DNA of 35,256 bases from Actinomycetes bacterium (GCA_021846125.1 JAJZCK010000005.1:1-35256), one strand, 5' to 3'; shown: positions 18,294-27,506, counted from the stretch's first letter. Notes: a model not told the origin generated them from the sequence alone. A program made the numbers and translations.

Positions 18294-19040
18294 GGTCCTG
18301 TGATCAGCCTTCGCGATGCCGTGTCTCTCTCCGGCCGGTTCCCGCTCCTTGCAGGCGTCACTCTCGACGTCGCCGGGGGCGAGGTGGTGCACCTGCGCGG
18401 ACCCAACGGCGCGGGTAAGTCCAGCCTGCTCAGGCTTTGCGCGGGCCTCGTCCCGATCGCGTCCGGGACGGCGTTCGTCCTCGGTCACGACCTTCGCGCC
18501 GACCGCCAGTCCGTGCGGCGCGAGGTCGGCCTGCTCGGGCACGCGAGCTTCCTCTACGACGACCTCTCGGTCGAGAGGAACGTCCGCTTCGCCGTCCGTG
18601 CGGCCCGTGCCGACCTCCGAGGCGTCGACGAGGCGCTGGATCGTCTCGGGCTTGGCGGGAGGCTCCGCTCGACCCTTGTCGGCAGCCTGTCGGCCGGGCA
18701 GCGCAGGCGAGCAGCTCTCGCTGTCGTCGTGGCGCGGCGCGCGCGCCTGTGGCTCCTCGACGAGCCGCACGCGGGTCTCGACGCGATGGGCCGGACGTCG
18801 GTCGACGAGCTCGTGCGCGCGGCGAGCGCGAGCGGGACGACCGTCCTGCTCGCATCGCACGAGCTCGATCGTGCGAGCCGGCTCGCTGATCGCGTGGTCG
18901 TGGTCGCCGGTGGCCGCGTCGTCGCGGCGGCAGAGCCCGGTGCGACGGGTGTACCCGCAGCCCAAGGTGCCGAGGGCGACGAAACGCGGCAGATCGCGCC
19001 CGCCGGCGAAGCAGAGGAGGACGGCCGCGATGTGGCGTGA
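18291..19040 (+). CDS. ccmA: Heme exporter ATP-binding protein CcmA
   Basis: Walker A PNGAGKSS, LSAGQRRRAALAVVVARRARLWLLDEPHAGLD; first gene of a ccm operon. Confidence 0.88.
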   Translation: MGPVISLRDAVSLSGRFPLLAGVTLDVAGGEVVHLRGPNGAGKSSLLRLCAGLVPIASGTAFVLGHDLRADRQSVRREVGLLGHASFLYDDLSVERNVRFAVRAARADLRGVDEALDRLGLGGRLRSTLVGSLSAGQRRRAALAVVVARRARLWLLDEPHAGLDAMGRTSVDELVRAASASGTTVLLASHELDRASRLADRVVVVAGGRVVAAAEPGATGVPAAQGAEGDETRQIAPAGEAEEDGRDVA

Positions 19041-19707
19041 CGCCCTCCTCGTCGCGGGCAAGGACCTGCGGATCGAGGCGCGCTCGAAGGTCGGGCTCGG
19101 CCAGGTCGTGCCCTTCGCGCTCGTCGTGGTGCTGCTCTTCGGGCTGGCGCTCGGGCCGGCCGCCGGACGGGGAAGCGTCCTGTCGCTAGCCGCTCCGGGG
19201 CTCTACTGGGTAGCGGTGCTGCTGGCGACCGTGCTCGCGGTGCAGCGGAGCTTTGCGATCGAGGCGCTCGACGGGGCGAGTGACGGGCTCAAGCTGTCCG
19301 GACTCGACCCGGCAGGGATCTTCGTCGGCAAGGCAGCCGCTGTCTGCGGTCAGCTCCTCGCTCTCGAGGTCGTGCTGGCGGGAGCAGTGGCTCTCCTCTA
19401 CGACCGGCATCTCGCCGGGGGCCTGCTCCTCGTTGCGAGCTGCGTGGCTGCGACCGTCGGGCTCGTCTCGGTCGGGACGATCTACGGGGTCGTCTCCTCG
19501 GGCACACGCCAGCGCGAGACGCTGCTCCCGTTGCTGTTCTTCCCGATGGTGGCGCCGATCCTGCTCGCCGCGACCAAGGCGTGGGACGCGGCGCTCGCCG
19601 GTACCCCGGGACGAGGCGCCGGCTGGCTCGACGTGCTCGCGGTGTTCGCCGTCGCCTACCTTGCCATGGGGACCGTCGCCTTCGGTCCGCTGCTGGAGGA
19701 CGCGTGA
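19030..19707 (+). CDS. ccmB: Heme exporter membrane protein CcmB
   Basis: Polytopic protein MWRDALLVAGKDLRIEARSKVGLGQVVPFALVVVLLFGLALG...RSFAIEALDGASDGLKLSGLDPAGIFVGKA, between ccmA and ccmC. Confidence 0.85.
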   Translation: MWRDALLVAGKDLRIEARSKVGLGQVVPFALVVVLLFGLALGPAAGRGSVLSLAAPGLYWVAVLLATVLAVQRSFAIEALDGASDGLKLSGLDPAGIFVGKAAAVCGQLLALEVVLAGAVALLYDRHLAGGLLLVASCVAATVGLVSVGTIYGVVSSGTRQRETLLPLLFFPMVAPILLAATKAWDAALAGTPGRGAGWLDVLAVFAVAYLAMGTVAFGPLLEDA

Positions 19708-20573
19708 GCTTGACCACGACACCGACAGGTCCTGGCCGGGCCGGGACCGCAGTGCCTCCGGCCCAGCCCACGGCACTCGGCCCAACCGGTGGCTCGGGTG
19801 TGGGCTCGGTGCCTGGCCGGGAGACCGTTCGGCAGCGCAGGAGTGGCCGGGACGCCGCGGTCACCGCGACCGGTGCACTCGCGCTCGTCGGGGTCGTAGC
19901 CACCGTGTGGCTCGGGCTGTGGGTCACGCCCCCGGACCGCTTCATGGGCAACCTCGTCAGGCTGCTCTACATCCACCCGTCGATCGCCTGGGTCATGTAC
20001 GTCTGCTATGGCGTCGCGTTCCTGGCGAGCCTCCTCTATCTGTGGCCGCGCACGAGGTCGCTCCGCTTCGACAAGCTCGCGGGCGCGTCGAGCGAGGTGG
20101 GAGTCGTCTTCACGGGGCTCACGCTTGTCACAGGGTCGATCTGGGGCCGCCCGACGTGGGGCGTCTGGTGGACCTGGGACCCGCTGCTCACGACGACAGC
20201 GCTCCTTTTCGTGCTGTACCTCGGCTACCTGGCGGTGCGTAGGATCCCCGGCGAGCCTGAGGTCTGCGCTCGCCGCTCGGCCATCGCCGCTCTGGTCGCC
20301 TTCGTCGACGTACCGATCTGCTACTTCTCGGTCCTGTGGTGGCGCAGTCTCCACCAGGCGCCGACGGTCGCCGACCCGATCACCGGCAAGACGTACGTCC
20401 ACGGCTCCATGGCGTGGACGCTCCTGCTCAGCTTCGTCACTTTCACGCTCGTCTACGTGTGGCTCGTCGCACGCCGCTACCGGCTCTTCGTGCTCGCCGA
20501 GCGAGAGGGGGACGAAGGGCTCGCGCTCGCGATCGAGGAGCGCCGGGCCGAGTCGCTCCAGGGGCACGCGTGA
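19704..20573 (+). CDS. ccmC: Heme handling protein CcmC
   Basis: WWD-type motif GSIWGRPTWGVWWTWDPLLTTTALLFVLYLGYLAV; LYIHPSIAWVMYVCYG. Confidence 0.9.
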   Translation: MSLTTTPTGPGRAGTAVPPAQPTALGPTGGSGVGSVPGRETVRQRRSGRDAAVTATGALALVGVVATVWLGLWVTPPDRFMGNLVRLLYIHPSIAWVMYVCYGVAFLASLLYLWPRTRSLRFDKLAGASSEVGVVFTGLTLVTGSIWGRPTWGVWWTWDPLLTTTALLFVLYLGYLAVRRIPGEPEVCARRSAIAALVAFVDVPICYFSVLWWRSLHQAPTVADPITGKTYVHGSMAWTLLLSFVTFTLVYVWLVARRYRLFVLAEREGDEGLALAIEERRAESLQGHA

Positions 20574-20800
20574 ACGGCTACGTCGAAGCAGGCTACGTGG
20601 TCGGCCTCGGGACCCTGGCGGGCTACGCAGTGAGCCTCGTCGCACGCGAGCGCTCCGCGCGGCGGCGCCTTGCCGGAGGTGGTGTGCGCCAGGTGGTGGC
20701 GCCGAGCGCGTCGGAGCCTCCGGCTCCGCGCGGCGAGCCCTCGACCGTCGAGAAGCCCGTCTCTCCGGTCGCCGACCAGCCACCCCGGCACCTCGGGTGA
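20570..20800 (+). CDS. ccmD: CcmD-like small membrane protein
   Basis: VNGYVEAGYVVGLGTLAGYAVSLVARERSARRRL: single TM then basic residues; GTGA overlap with ccmC. Confidence 0.65.
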   Translation: MNGYVEAGYVVGLGTLAGYAVSLVARERSARRRLAGGGVRQVVAPSASEPPAPRGEPSTVEKPVSPVADQPPRHLG

Positions 20801-21348
20801 GCATGGACGTATCGCCTGTCGGGGTGCCCGCGGTCCACCGGCCGGTCGTGGAGGCGGAGCCCGGACTGGTCGCCCATGCTCTTTCACCTGCCGGCGCGGC
20901 CGCGCGAGCGGCGCTCGCGCGGCGGACGAGGCGCCGTCTCTTGGCGGTGGCTCTCGTGCTTGCCGGAGCGCTCGGCTTCCTGGTCTACAAGGTCCTCACC
21001 TCCGCGATCGTCTACTTCAAGACGACGAGCCAGGCAGTCGCCGAGAGGGCGCAGCTGGGCAGCTCCACGTTCCAGATCGAAGGGGTCGTCGTGGCAGGCA
21101 CGCTCCGCCACCGGGTGGGCGGGACTCTCGACTTCTCGATTCGTGGCGGCGGCGCGACGGTGCCCGTCGAGAACACCGGCGCGCCGCCCCAGCTGTTCCA
21201 GGCGAACGTGCCCGTCGTGCTCGTCGGCCATTTCGTCGGCGGGTCCGACACCTTCGCGTCCGACCAGATCCTCGTGAAGCACTCGAACGCCTACATCGCA
21301 GCGCACCCGGGCCGGGTGAGGGGACCGACCGGCAAGGTCGTGCGTTGA
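20797..21348 (+). CDS. ccmE: Cytochrome c-type biogenesis heme chaperone CcmE
   Basis: TM, then VYFKTTSQAVAERAQLGSSTFQIEGVVVAGTLRHRVGGTLDFSI...ILVKHSNAYIAAHP (HxxxY). Start GTG 20797 (GTGA overlap) or ATG 20803. Confidence 0.88.
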   Translation: MSMDVSPVGVPAVHRPVVEAEPGLVAHALSPAGAAARAALARRTRRRLLAVALVLAGALGFLVYKVLTSAIVYFKTTSQAVAERAQLGSSTFQIEGVVVAGTLRHRVGGTLDFSIRGGGATVPVENTGAPPQLFQANVPVVLVGHFVGGSDTFASDQILVKHSNAYIAAHPGRVRGPTGKVVR

Positions 21349-21397
21349 GCACGCCTGTGCTTGGGGCCTGCAGGAGTGCAGCCCGCGGGCGAACCGC

Positions 21398-23398
21398 GTG
21401 AACGCGACTCTCGGTCACGCCGGGGTGCTGCTCTCGACGTTCGCCTCGCTCGCCGGGATGGCGACCCTCGCCGTCGGTCTCCTCCGGCACCGGCCGGACC
21501 TCGTCGCGCGCGGACGCGTCTACGTCTACGTCGCCCTCGGCGGAATGCTCCTCGCTACCTTCGCGCTCGAGCACGCGCTTCTCACGCACGACTTCAGCCT
21601 CGCCTTCGTCGCCGCTGACAACTCCCGCCAGACGCCGTTGCTGTTCTCGGTGACCGGGATGTGGTCAGGCTTGCAGGGCTCGATCCTGCTCTGGTCGCTC
21701 ATCCTCGCGGGCTACATCGCGTTCGCGGCGTTCCACTTCCGCCGGCGTGCCTCGGACCCTCTGGTCGGCTGGGCGCTGCTCGTCGGGCTGGCGGTCTCGT
21801 GCTTCTTCTTCTGCTTGATGCTCGGCCCGTCGGACCCGTTCGCGGCCACCGTCGGAGCCGTCCCCGCAGACGGCACGGGACCCAACCCCCTCCTCCAGGA
21901 CAACCTGCTCATCGCCTTCCACCCGGTCTTTCTCTACCTCGGCTTCGTCGGCTTCACCGTTCCCTTCGCCTTCGCGATCGCGTCGCTCGTGACGGGCAGG
22001 GTCGGCGAGGGTTGGTTGCTCGAGACCCGCCGCTTCACCGTCCTCGCGTGGTCGGCGCTCACCCTCGGCATCGTCCTCGGTGCGTGGTGGTCCTACCAGG
22101 AGCTCGGCTGGGGAGGGTTCTGGGGATGGGACCCCGTCGAGAACGCCGCGCTCCTGCCCTGGCTCACCGCGACGGCGTACATCCACTCGGCGATGGTCCA
22201 GGAGAGGCGCGGACTGCTTCGCGTCTGGAACATCTCCCTGCTCGTCGCGACGTTCAGCCTGACGATCCTCGGGACCTTCCTCACGCGCTCGGGCGTCACG
22301 CAGTCTGTCCACTCCTTCACGAGCTCCGGCATCGGTCCCGCGCTCATCGGGCTGTTCGCTGCAGTCGTCGCGCTCGGAGTCGGGCTCATCGGCTGGCGCG
22401 GCGACCGGCTCCACGCCTCCGGCACGATCGACTCGCCCGTTTCGCGTGAGGGCGCGTTCCTCGTCAACAACCTCCTCTTCGCCGCCTTCGCCGCCGTCGT
22501 GCTCCTCGGGACCGTCTTTCCCCTGTTCGTCCAAGCGATCGACCAGCAGTCGCTGACGATCGGGCGCCCGTTCTTCGACGCCTTCACGGTGCCCCTCGGG
22601 ATCGCGCTGCTGTTCTTCATGTCGGTCGCACCCGTGCTGCCGTGGCGCAAGGCGGCCCCGGGCGTGCTCCGGCGGCGTCTTGCCGTCCCCGCATGGATCG
22701 CGACGGCCGTCCTCGTCGCCTGCGTCGCCGCCGGGGTACGGGGTCTCACCCCCCTCGCCGCGTTCGGCCTCGGAGCTTTCGCCGCCGCGGTGGCCGGGCG
22801 CCAGCTCGTGCTCGCCGGCGTCGCCGCCCACCGTCACGGCTTCGGTCTGTGGCGTGGGATCGTCGGACGGGCGAACGGAGGGATGGTCGTCCACATCGGC
22901 ATCGTCGTCATAGCTGTCGGCATGACTGCAGCGACCTCCTTCGCCCACAGCACCGAGAAGACCTTCCGACCGGGAGAGACGGTGGTGTTCGACGGCCATC
23001 GCCTCGCCTTCGTCGGCTGGCGCAAGGTGTCGACGCCGAGCGAGGTCGCGTCGGAAGCGGTGTTCACCGTCGACGGCGCGCGCTTCTCCCCCGGGATCGG
23101 CACCTTCGACGGGAGCCTCGAGGGCACCCCGATCCCTGCGGTCGACTCCTCGGTCGTCGACGACGTCTACCTGAGCATCGCGTCGGCACCGGCCGACCCG
23201 CGGCCAGGCGACGGGGTCACGCTCGACGTCTACGTCCAGCCGCTCGTTCTCTGGCTCTGGGTCGGCGGAGGGATCACTGCCGGGGGAGGGGTGCTCTCCG
23301 CGCTCCCTGGGCGCAGGCGTCGACCGACCGACCGCGTGCCGGCACCGATCCCGGAGACGCTCGGCGAGGCCCCCGTGCCAGCTGGAGCGCCGGCGTGA
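21398..23398 (+). CDS. ccmF: Heme lyase subunit CcmF
   Basis: ALEHALLTHDFSLAFVAADNSRQTPLLFSVTGMWSGLQGSILLWSLIL; YQELGWGGFWGWDPVENAALLPWLTATAYIHSAMVQERRG. Confidence 0.95.
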   Translation: MNATLGHAGVLLSTFASLAGMATLAVGLLRHRPDLVARGRVYVYVALGGMLLATFALEHALLTHDFSLAFVAADNSRQTPLLFSVTGMWSGLQGSILLWSLILAGYIAFAAFHFRRRASDPLVGWALLVGLAVSCFFFCLMLGPSDPFAATVGAVPADGTGPNPLLQDNLLIAFHPVFLYLGFVGFTVPFAFAIASLVTGRVGEGWLLETRRFTVLAWSALTLGIVLGAWWSYQELGWGGFWGWDPVENAALLPWLTATAYIHSAMVQERRGLLRVWNISLLVATFSLTILGTFLTRSGVTQSVHSFTSSGIGPALIGLFAAVVALGVGLIGWRGDRLHASGTIDSPVSREGAFLVNNLLFAAFAAVVLLGTVFPLFVQAIDQQSLTIGRPFFDAFTVPLGIALLFFMSVAPVLPWRKAAPGVLRRRLAVPAWIATAVLVACVAAGVRGLTPLAAFGLGAFAAAVAGRQLVLAGVAAHRHGFGLWRGIVGRANGGMVVHIGIVVIAVGMTAATSFAHSTEKTFRPGETVVFDGHRLAFVGWRKVSTPSEVASEAVFTVDGARFSPGIGTFDGSLEGTPIPAVDSSVVDDVYLSIASAPADPRPGDGVTLDVYVQPLVLWLWVGGGITAGGGVLSALPGRRRRPTDRVPAPIPETLGEAPVPAGAPA

Positions 23399-23973
23399 CG
23401 CGGACAGGCCGGGGGCGCCGCGCCCTCGTCGCCTCCCTGGCCGTCGGTGCTGCCGCTGCGGTGCTCGTCGCAGTGCTCGCGACGCGCTCGACGCCGCCGG
23501 GATCGGAGGTCGCGACGCGCCTCGGAGGCCAGCTGGCGCCGCCGATCGCCGGACGCACGCTCGTCGGCGACCGGCAGGTGAGCCTTGCGTCGATGCGAGG
23601 CAAGTACGTCCTCGTGGACTTCTTCGCGAGCTGGTGCGTGCCCTGCCAGCAAGAGGTCCCCCAGATCGAGGCTTTCTTGTTCCAGCACCGCCGCGGGCGC
23701 GACGTCGCGGCGCTCGGCGTCGACATCGACGAGAACGCGGCGGACGGCCGGGCCTTCCTCGAGCGCGTCGGCGCCACGTGGCCGGCCGTCGAGGACCCGA
23801 GCGGTGCGCGCAGCTTCGCGCTCGCCTACAGCGTCGCCGACCCGCCCGAGTCGTACCTGGTCGCCCCGGACGGCAGGGTGGTCGCCGAGATCGCCGGTGG
23901 CGTCACGACGGCGTCCCTCGACCGGCTCCTCGCCGACGCACGCGCGGCCGCGACGGCAGCGGCGGGCACGTGA
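23395..23973 (+). CDS. ccmG: Thioredoxin-like thiol oxidoreductase (CcmG/ResA-type)
   Basis: YVLVDFFASWCVPCQQEVPQIEAF with WCVPC active site; membrane-anchored; GTGA overlap with ccmF. Confidence 0.85.
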   Translation: MTRTGRGRRALVASLAVGAAAAVLVAVLATRSTPPGSEVATRLGGQLAPPIAGRTLVGDRQVSLASMRGKYVLVDFFASWCVPCQQEVPQIEAFLFQHRRGRDVAALGVDIDENAADGRAFLERVGATWPAVEDPSGARSFALAYSVADPPESYLVAPDGRVVAEIAGGVTTASLDRLLADARAAATAAAGT

Positions 23974-24437
23974 CGGCACTCCTCGCGCGGCCGTGGAGCT
24001 GGGTGCTGCTCGCGGCCGTCGTCGCCACGTCCCTCGCGGTCGGCAGCGTGCACGCGACGCCTGCGACCCGAGCCGCACGGATCAGCTACCTCGAGAGCAT
24101 CATCAAGTGCCCCGTCTGCGACAACATCTCCATCGCCCAGTCGGACTCGCAGCAGGCGCAGGATCTGCGCGCTCGCGTGGTCCAGCTCGTCGACGCGGGC
24201 AGCTCGGACCAGGCGATCGAGCGCTACGTCGTCGCGCAGCTGGGCACGGACGAGCTCCTCCGCCCGACGAGCCCGGTGATCTGGCTGCTACCGATCGTCG
24301 GCGGTGCGCTCGCCGTCGCGGGGCTCGTCGCGGCCCTCTTGCGTCGCCGCCGCATCGGCGTCCCGCCCGCCGTCGTCGCGGCAGACGAGGCGCTCGTCGC
24401 GGCCGCGCGCTCTGCGCCGCCCGGTGCTGCGCCATGA
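23970..24437 (+). CDS. ccmH: Cytochrome c-type biogenesis protein CcmH
   Basis: ISYLESIIKCPVCDNISIAQSDSQQAQDLRARVVQLVDAGSSDQAIERYVVAQLGTDELLRP then a TM. Confidence 0.9.
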   Translation: MTALLARPWSWVLLAAVVATSLAVGSVHATPATRAARISYLESIIKCPVCDNISIAQSDSQQAQDLRARVVQLVDAGSSDQAIERYVVAQLGTDELLRPTSPVIWLLPIVGGALAVAGLVAALLRRRRIGVPPAVVAADEALVAAARSAPPGAAP

Positions 24438-25348
24438 GTGGCTCGGGTCCGCCGACCGGCTCGCACGCGGAGCTCGTGGAAGAGCGGGACTACCTGCTCC
24501 GCTCGATCGACGACCTCGAGCGGGAGCACGAGGCGGGTGGCATCGACGACACGGACTACAGGACGCTCCGTGCCGGTTTCGTCGAGCGGGCGGCGGCGGC
24601 GATCCGAGCGCTCGACGAGGCGCCCGCCGTGCCCGGCGCAGGGACGCCGGCACAGCCCGCTCCCTCCGGTCCAGCCCGGGCGGCCCCGGAGAGCTCCGGC
24701 GCGTCCCCACGACCGGGTCCACGGTCGAGGCTCGACGCAGTGCGGAGGAGGCTCGGGAGACGGAGCACGCGCCGGGTCCTCGTGCCACTCGGCGTCGCAT
24801 GCGTGCTCGGCCTCGTCGTCGTGGTCGCCGCTCGCGCCGCGGGGATCCGGCTGCCGGGCGAGTACGCGTCGGGAAGCGTGACGCTCTCCTCTGCGGCGCA
24901 AGTGCGCCAGGAGCTGGACCAGGCCGCGATCCTCGCGACCGAGGGCAGGCTCCGGACCGCGATATCCGTCTACGACACCGTGCTTGCGGCCGTGCCGCAC
25001 CAGGCCGAAGCGCTCGCGTACAAGGGCTGGCTCATCCGTCTCGCCGGGATCTCGGCCCGCTCCACCCTCGCGGTCGCGGACGGCGACGCCACCCTCGCCG
25101 AGGCGGTACGGGTCGCGCCGGGCTACGCGGAAGCCCGGGCCTTCTACGCGATAGCGCTGCTCGAGGACGAAAGGGACGTACAAGGAGCGGTCACGCAGCT
25201 CGAGGCGATGCTCGCCGACCGCCCGACCGCGACGTTGCGGCGCTCGGTGGCGACGAGCATCACGAGCCACTTCGCGTTGCTCGGGACGTCTGTGCCGGCG
25301 GCGCTCCGGCCCTTCGCCGTCCGACCGGGCGCGCCCCGCACGAGCTGA
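24434..25348 (+). CDS. ccmI: CcmI-like protein (N-terminal CcmI-like segment, TM, TPR-like C-domain)
   Basis: ERDYLLRSIDDLEREHEAGGIDDTDYRTLR; ILATEGRLRTAISVYDTVLAAVPHQAEALAYKGWL; ATGA overlap with ccmH. Confidence 0.7.
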   Translation: MSGSGPPTGSHAELVEERDYLLRSIDDLEREHEAGGIDDTDYRTLRAGFVERAAAAIRALDEAPAVPGAGTPAQPAPSGPARAAPESSGASPRPGPRSRLDAVRRRLGRRSTRRVLVPLGVACVLGLVVVVAARAAGIRLPGEYASGSVTLSSAAQVRQELDQAAILATEGRLRTAISVYDTVLAAVPHQAEALAYKGWLIRLAGISARSTLAVADGDATLAEAVRVAPGYAEARAFYAIALLEDERDVQGAVTQLEAMLADRPTATLRRSVATSITSHFALLGTSVPAALRPFAVRPGAPRTS

Positions 25349-25426
25349 ACCACGTCCTGCGGACCACGGGCCGCCGCCCGGACGACTGCCAGCTCTGCCA
25401 GCCAGCCCGGCTCCGGAGGTCGAGCT

Positions 25427-26179
25427 TCAGCCGGCGACGCTCGCGCACGAGTCGTCCCCGAGCGCGCGAGACGACATTTGCACCGGCACGGCGTCGCCGC
25501 ACAGCCCGGCGAGCAGCCCCTGGACCATCCCGCGATCGACGGCGCAAAGGACGGGGTGTGCGGCCACGACGTCGCCGAACGGGCAGCTGTCGCGGACGAT
25601 CGCCGTCGCCGGGCCCTTGGCCTCCGCGTGCGCGGCGAACCCTCGCGCCGTGAGGGCCTCGGCGATAGCGGACATCGCTGCGCGCGTCGAGCGCTGGGAG
25701 TCGCCCGGAGCCATCAAGACGGCAAGCGAGCGCCCGTACTGCTCGCCTACCTCCTCGGCCATCCGAGCTGCGACGGCGGGCTCGAGCAGGTCGAGCGCCC
25801 GGACGAGCAGGGTGACGACGAGCTGGTCGGGACGCGGTGGCGCCGGCAACGCCGCGGCCCGCTCCGAGCCGCGGTAGCGCTTCGCCGGCCGGCCGGCCCC
25901 GGAGCCACCGTGGTCGAGCGTGACGTCGAGGTAGCCGCCAGCGGCGAGCTTGTCGAGGTGATGCCGGGCGACGTTCGGGTGGAGGGCGAAGCGCTGGGCG
26001 ACGTCGGAAGCAGTGACGCCTGCGCCGTCGCGGACGTGCAGGTATATCTGGCGCCTGGTCGCGTCCCCGAAGGCCGACGTGACTGCGGCAACGGCTGCGG
26101 TGAAGGACTCGTCCCGCGCAAGGCCCGCCGGCGCCGGCGCCGGCGCGAAGGGGTGCTCCTGGTCGGCGAGGGAGCTCAC
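25427..26179 (-). CDS. SufR-like winged-helix regulator with C-terminal cysteines
   Basis: FGDATRRQIYLHVRDGAGVTASDVAQRFALHPNVARHHLDKLAAGGYLDV wHTH; C-terminal C-X12-C-X14-C-X17-C. GTG start at 26179. Confidence 0.75.
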   Translation of the reverse strand: MSSLADQEHPFAPAPAPAGLARDESFTAAVAAVTSAFGDATRRQIYLHVRDGAGVTASDVAQRFALHPNVARHHLDKLAAGGYLDVTLDHGGSGAGRPAKRYRGSERAAALPAPPRPDQLVVTLLVRALDLLEPAVAARMAEEVGEQYGRSLAVLMAPGDSQRSTRAAMSAIAEALTARGFAAHAEAKGPATAIVRDSCPFGDVVAAHPVLCAVDRGMVQGLLAGLCGDAVPVQMSSRALGDDSCASVAG

Positions 26180-26185
26180 CCCGCT

Positions 26186-26191
26186 ATCGTA
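26186..26191 (-). promoter_or_regulatory. Candidate -10 box TACGAT for the SufR-like gene (leaderless geometry)
   Basis: On minus: TACGAT-agcggg-GTG(26179). Confidence 0.45.
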
Positions 26192-26255
26192 CCGGTGGTG
26201 CCACGGCTCCGGTGCTCTCGTGCTCCCACGCGCCGGCGGCGGGAGGTGCGAGCCG

Positions 26256-27398
26256 ATGGCTGACCGAGATATGGCATTGGACGACGCCGCGCAGCGAGTC
26301 GTGGATCCGGTCCTGTTCCAGACGATCGGCGAGCTCGGCACGTTACGCTCGCTCGAAAGCTCCCGCCGTGGGATCGAGGCGGTCGTCGCCGTCCCGTCGG
26401 AGCACTACCCGATGACCGACGAGCTCCATGCCCGTGTCGTTGCTGCCCTCGTCGGCGTCGCAGGCGAGGGCGTGCAGGTCGCTGTCGAGCTCGAGGCGAT
26501 GGACGACGACGAGCGAGCGGTGCTCGGCGAGCGCCTGCACGAGCTGGCCGCAGGCCGGAGCGGGGCCAAGGCTGCTGCCGGGGCAGCGGGCGAGCGGACG
26601 AGCTTGCTCGCCGCACCCCGAAGCGGCACGCGGGTGCTCGCGATCGCGTCGGGCAAGGGCGGCGTCGGCAAGTCCACGGTGACGGTCAACCTCGCGGTCG
26701 CGCTCGCCGAGGCCGGGCACAGCGTCGGGCTCCTCGACGCCGACATCTACGGGTTCTCCGTCCCGCGCATGCTCGGGGTGGAGCACCCACCGATGGTGGT
26801 CGGCCGGACGATCGTCCCGCCTGTCGCCTTCGGCGTGCGCACGATGTCGACCGGCTTCTTCGTCGACGAGGACAAGGCCATCGCCTGGCGCGGCCCGATG
26901 CTCCACAAGGCGCTCGAGCAGTTCCTCGTCGACGTCCACTGGGGTGCTCCCGACTTCCTCGTCGTCGACATGCCGCCGGGGACGGGCGACGTCGCGCTCT
27001 CGGTCGCGCAGCAGCTCCCGCGCTGCGAGCTCTACGTCGTGACGACCCCGCAGCCCGCCGCGCAGCGTGTAGCCCAGCGGGCCGGCGCGCTCGCGCGCCA
27101 GCTCCGCCTCCCGCTGCGAGGCGTCGTGGAGAACATGTCGTGGTTCGTCGCGCCTGACGGTACGCGCTACGAGCTGTTCGGCTCGGGCGGCGGCGCCGAG
27201 CTCGCGGCGACCCTCGACGTTCCCCTGCTCGCGCAGATCCCGCTCGTCCCCGCGGTGCGCGCGGGGGCCGACGAAGGACGCCCGGTGGTCGTCGCGGACG
27301 CGGGCGGCGAGGTCGCGAAGGTGTTCGCGGAGCTCGCCGCCGCTGTCGTCGCGCTCGGACCGGCGCGCGTCTACCGGTCGGAGCTGCAGATCTCCTGA
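26256..27398 (+). CDS. mrp: Mrp/ApbC-family P-loop ATPase (Fe-S carrier/assembly)
   Basis: VLAIASGKGGVGKSTVTVNLAVALAEAGHSVGLLDADIYGFSVPRMLG; WRGPMLHKALEQFL; DMPPGTGDVALSVAQ; N-terminal DUF59-like segment; SD gggaggt upstream of ATG. Confidence 0.93.
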   Translation: MADRDMALDDAAQRVVDPVLFQTIGELGTLRSLESSRRGIEAVVAVPSEHYPMTDELHARVVAALVGVAGEGVQVAVELEAMDDDERAVLGERLHELAAGRSGAKAAAGAAGERTSLLAAPRSGTRVLAIASGKGGVGKSTVTVNLAVALAEAGHSVGLLDADIYGFSVPRMLGVEHPPMVVGRTIVPPVAFGVRTMSTGFFVDEDKAIAWRGPMLHKALEQFLVDVHWGAPDFLVVDMPPGTGDVALSVAQQLPRCELYVVTTPQPAAQRVAQRAGALARQLRLPLRGVVENMSWFVAPDGTRYELFGSGGGAELAATLDVPLLAQIPLVPAVRAGADEGRPVVVADAGGEVAKVFAELAAAVVALGPARVYRSELQIS

Positions 27399-27500
27399 CC
27401 GTAGGAGCTGGGCTCGACGACCTGGTAGGACCGCTGGCCCGAGTCGCCGGCGCCAGGGTCACCTCCGGACGCCCACCGCGGAAGCGAGACAGCTGACGCC

Positions 27501-27506
27501 TAGTCT
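27501..27506 (+). promoter_or_regulatory. Candidate -10 box TAGTCT for the dGTPase-like gene
   Basis: TAGTCT-cggagag-ATG(27514). Confidence 0.4.

Noticed and set aside
25367-25380. CGGGC-CGCC-GCCCG hairpin between ccmI and the SufR-like gene as a bidirectional terminator
   Set aside because: Only 5 bp with no T-tract; too weak to claim at this GC content.
26127-26146. (gccggc)n run at the N-terminus of the SufR-like gene
   Set aside because: Short Ala-Pro codon run (APAPAPAG), typical GC-rich coding low complexity.
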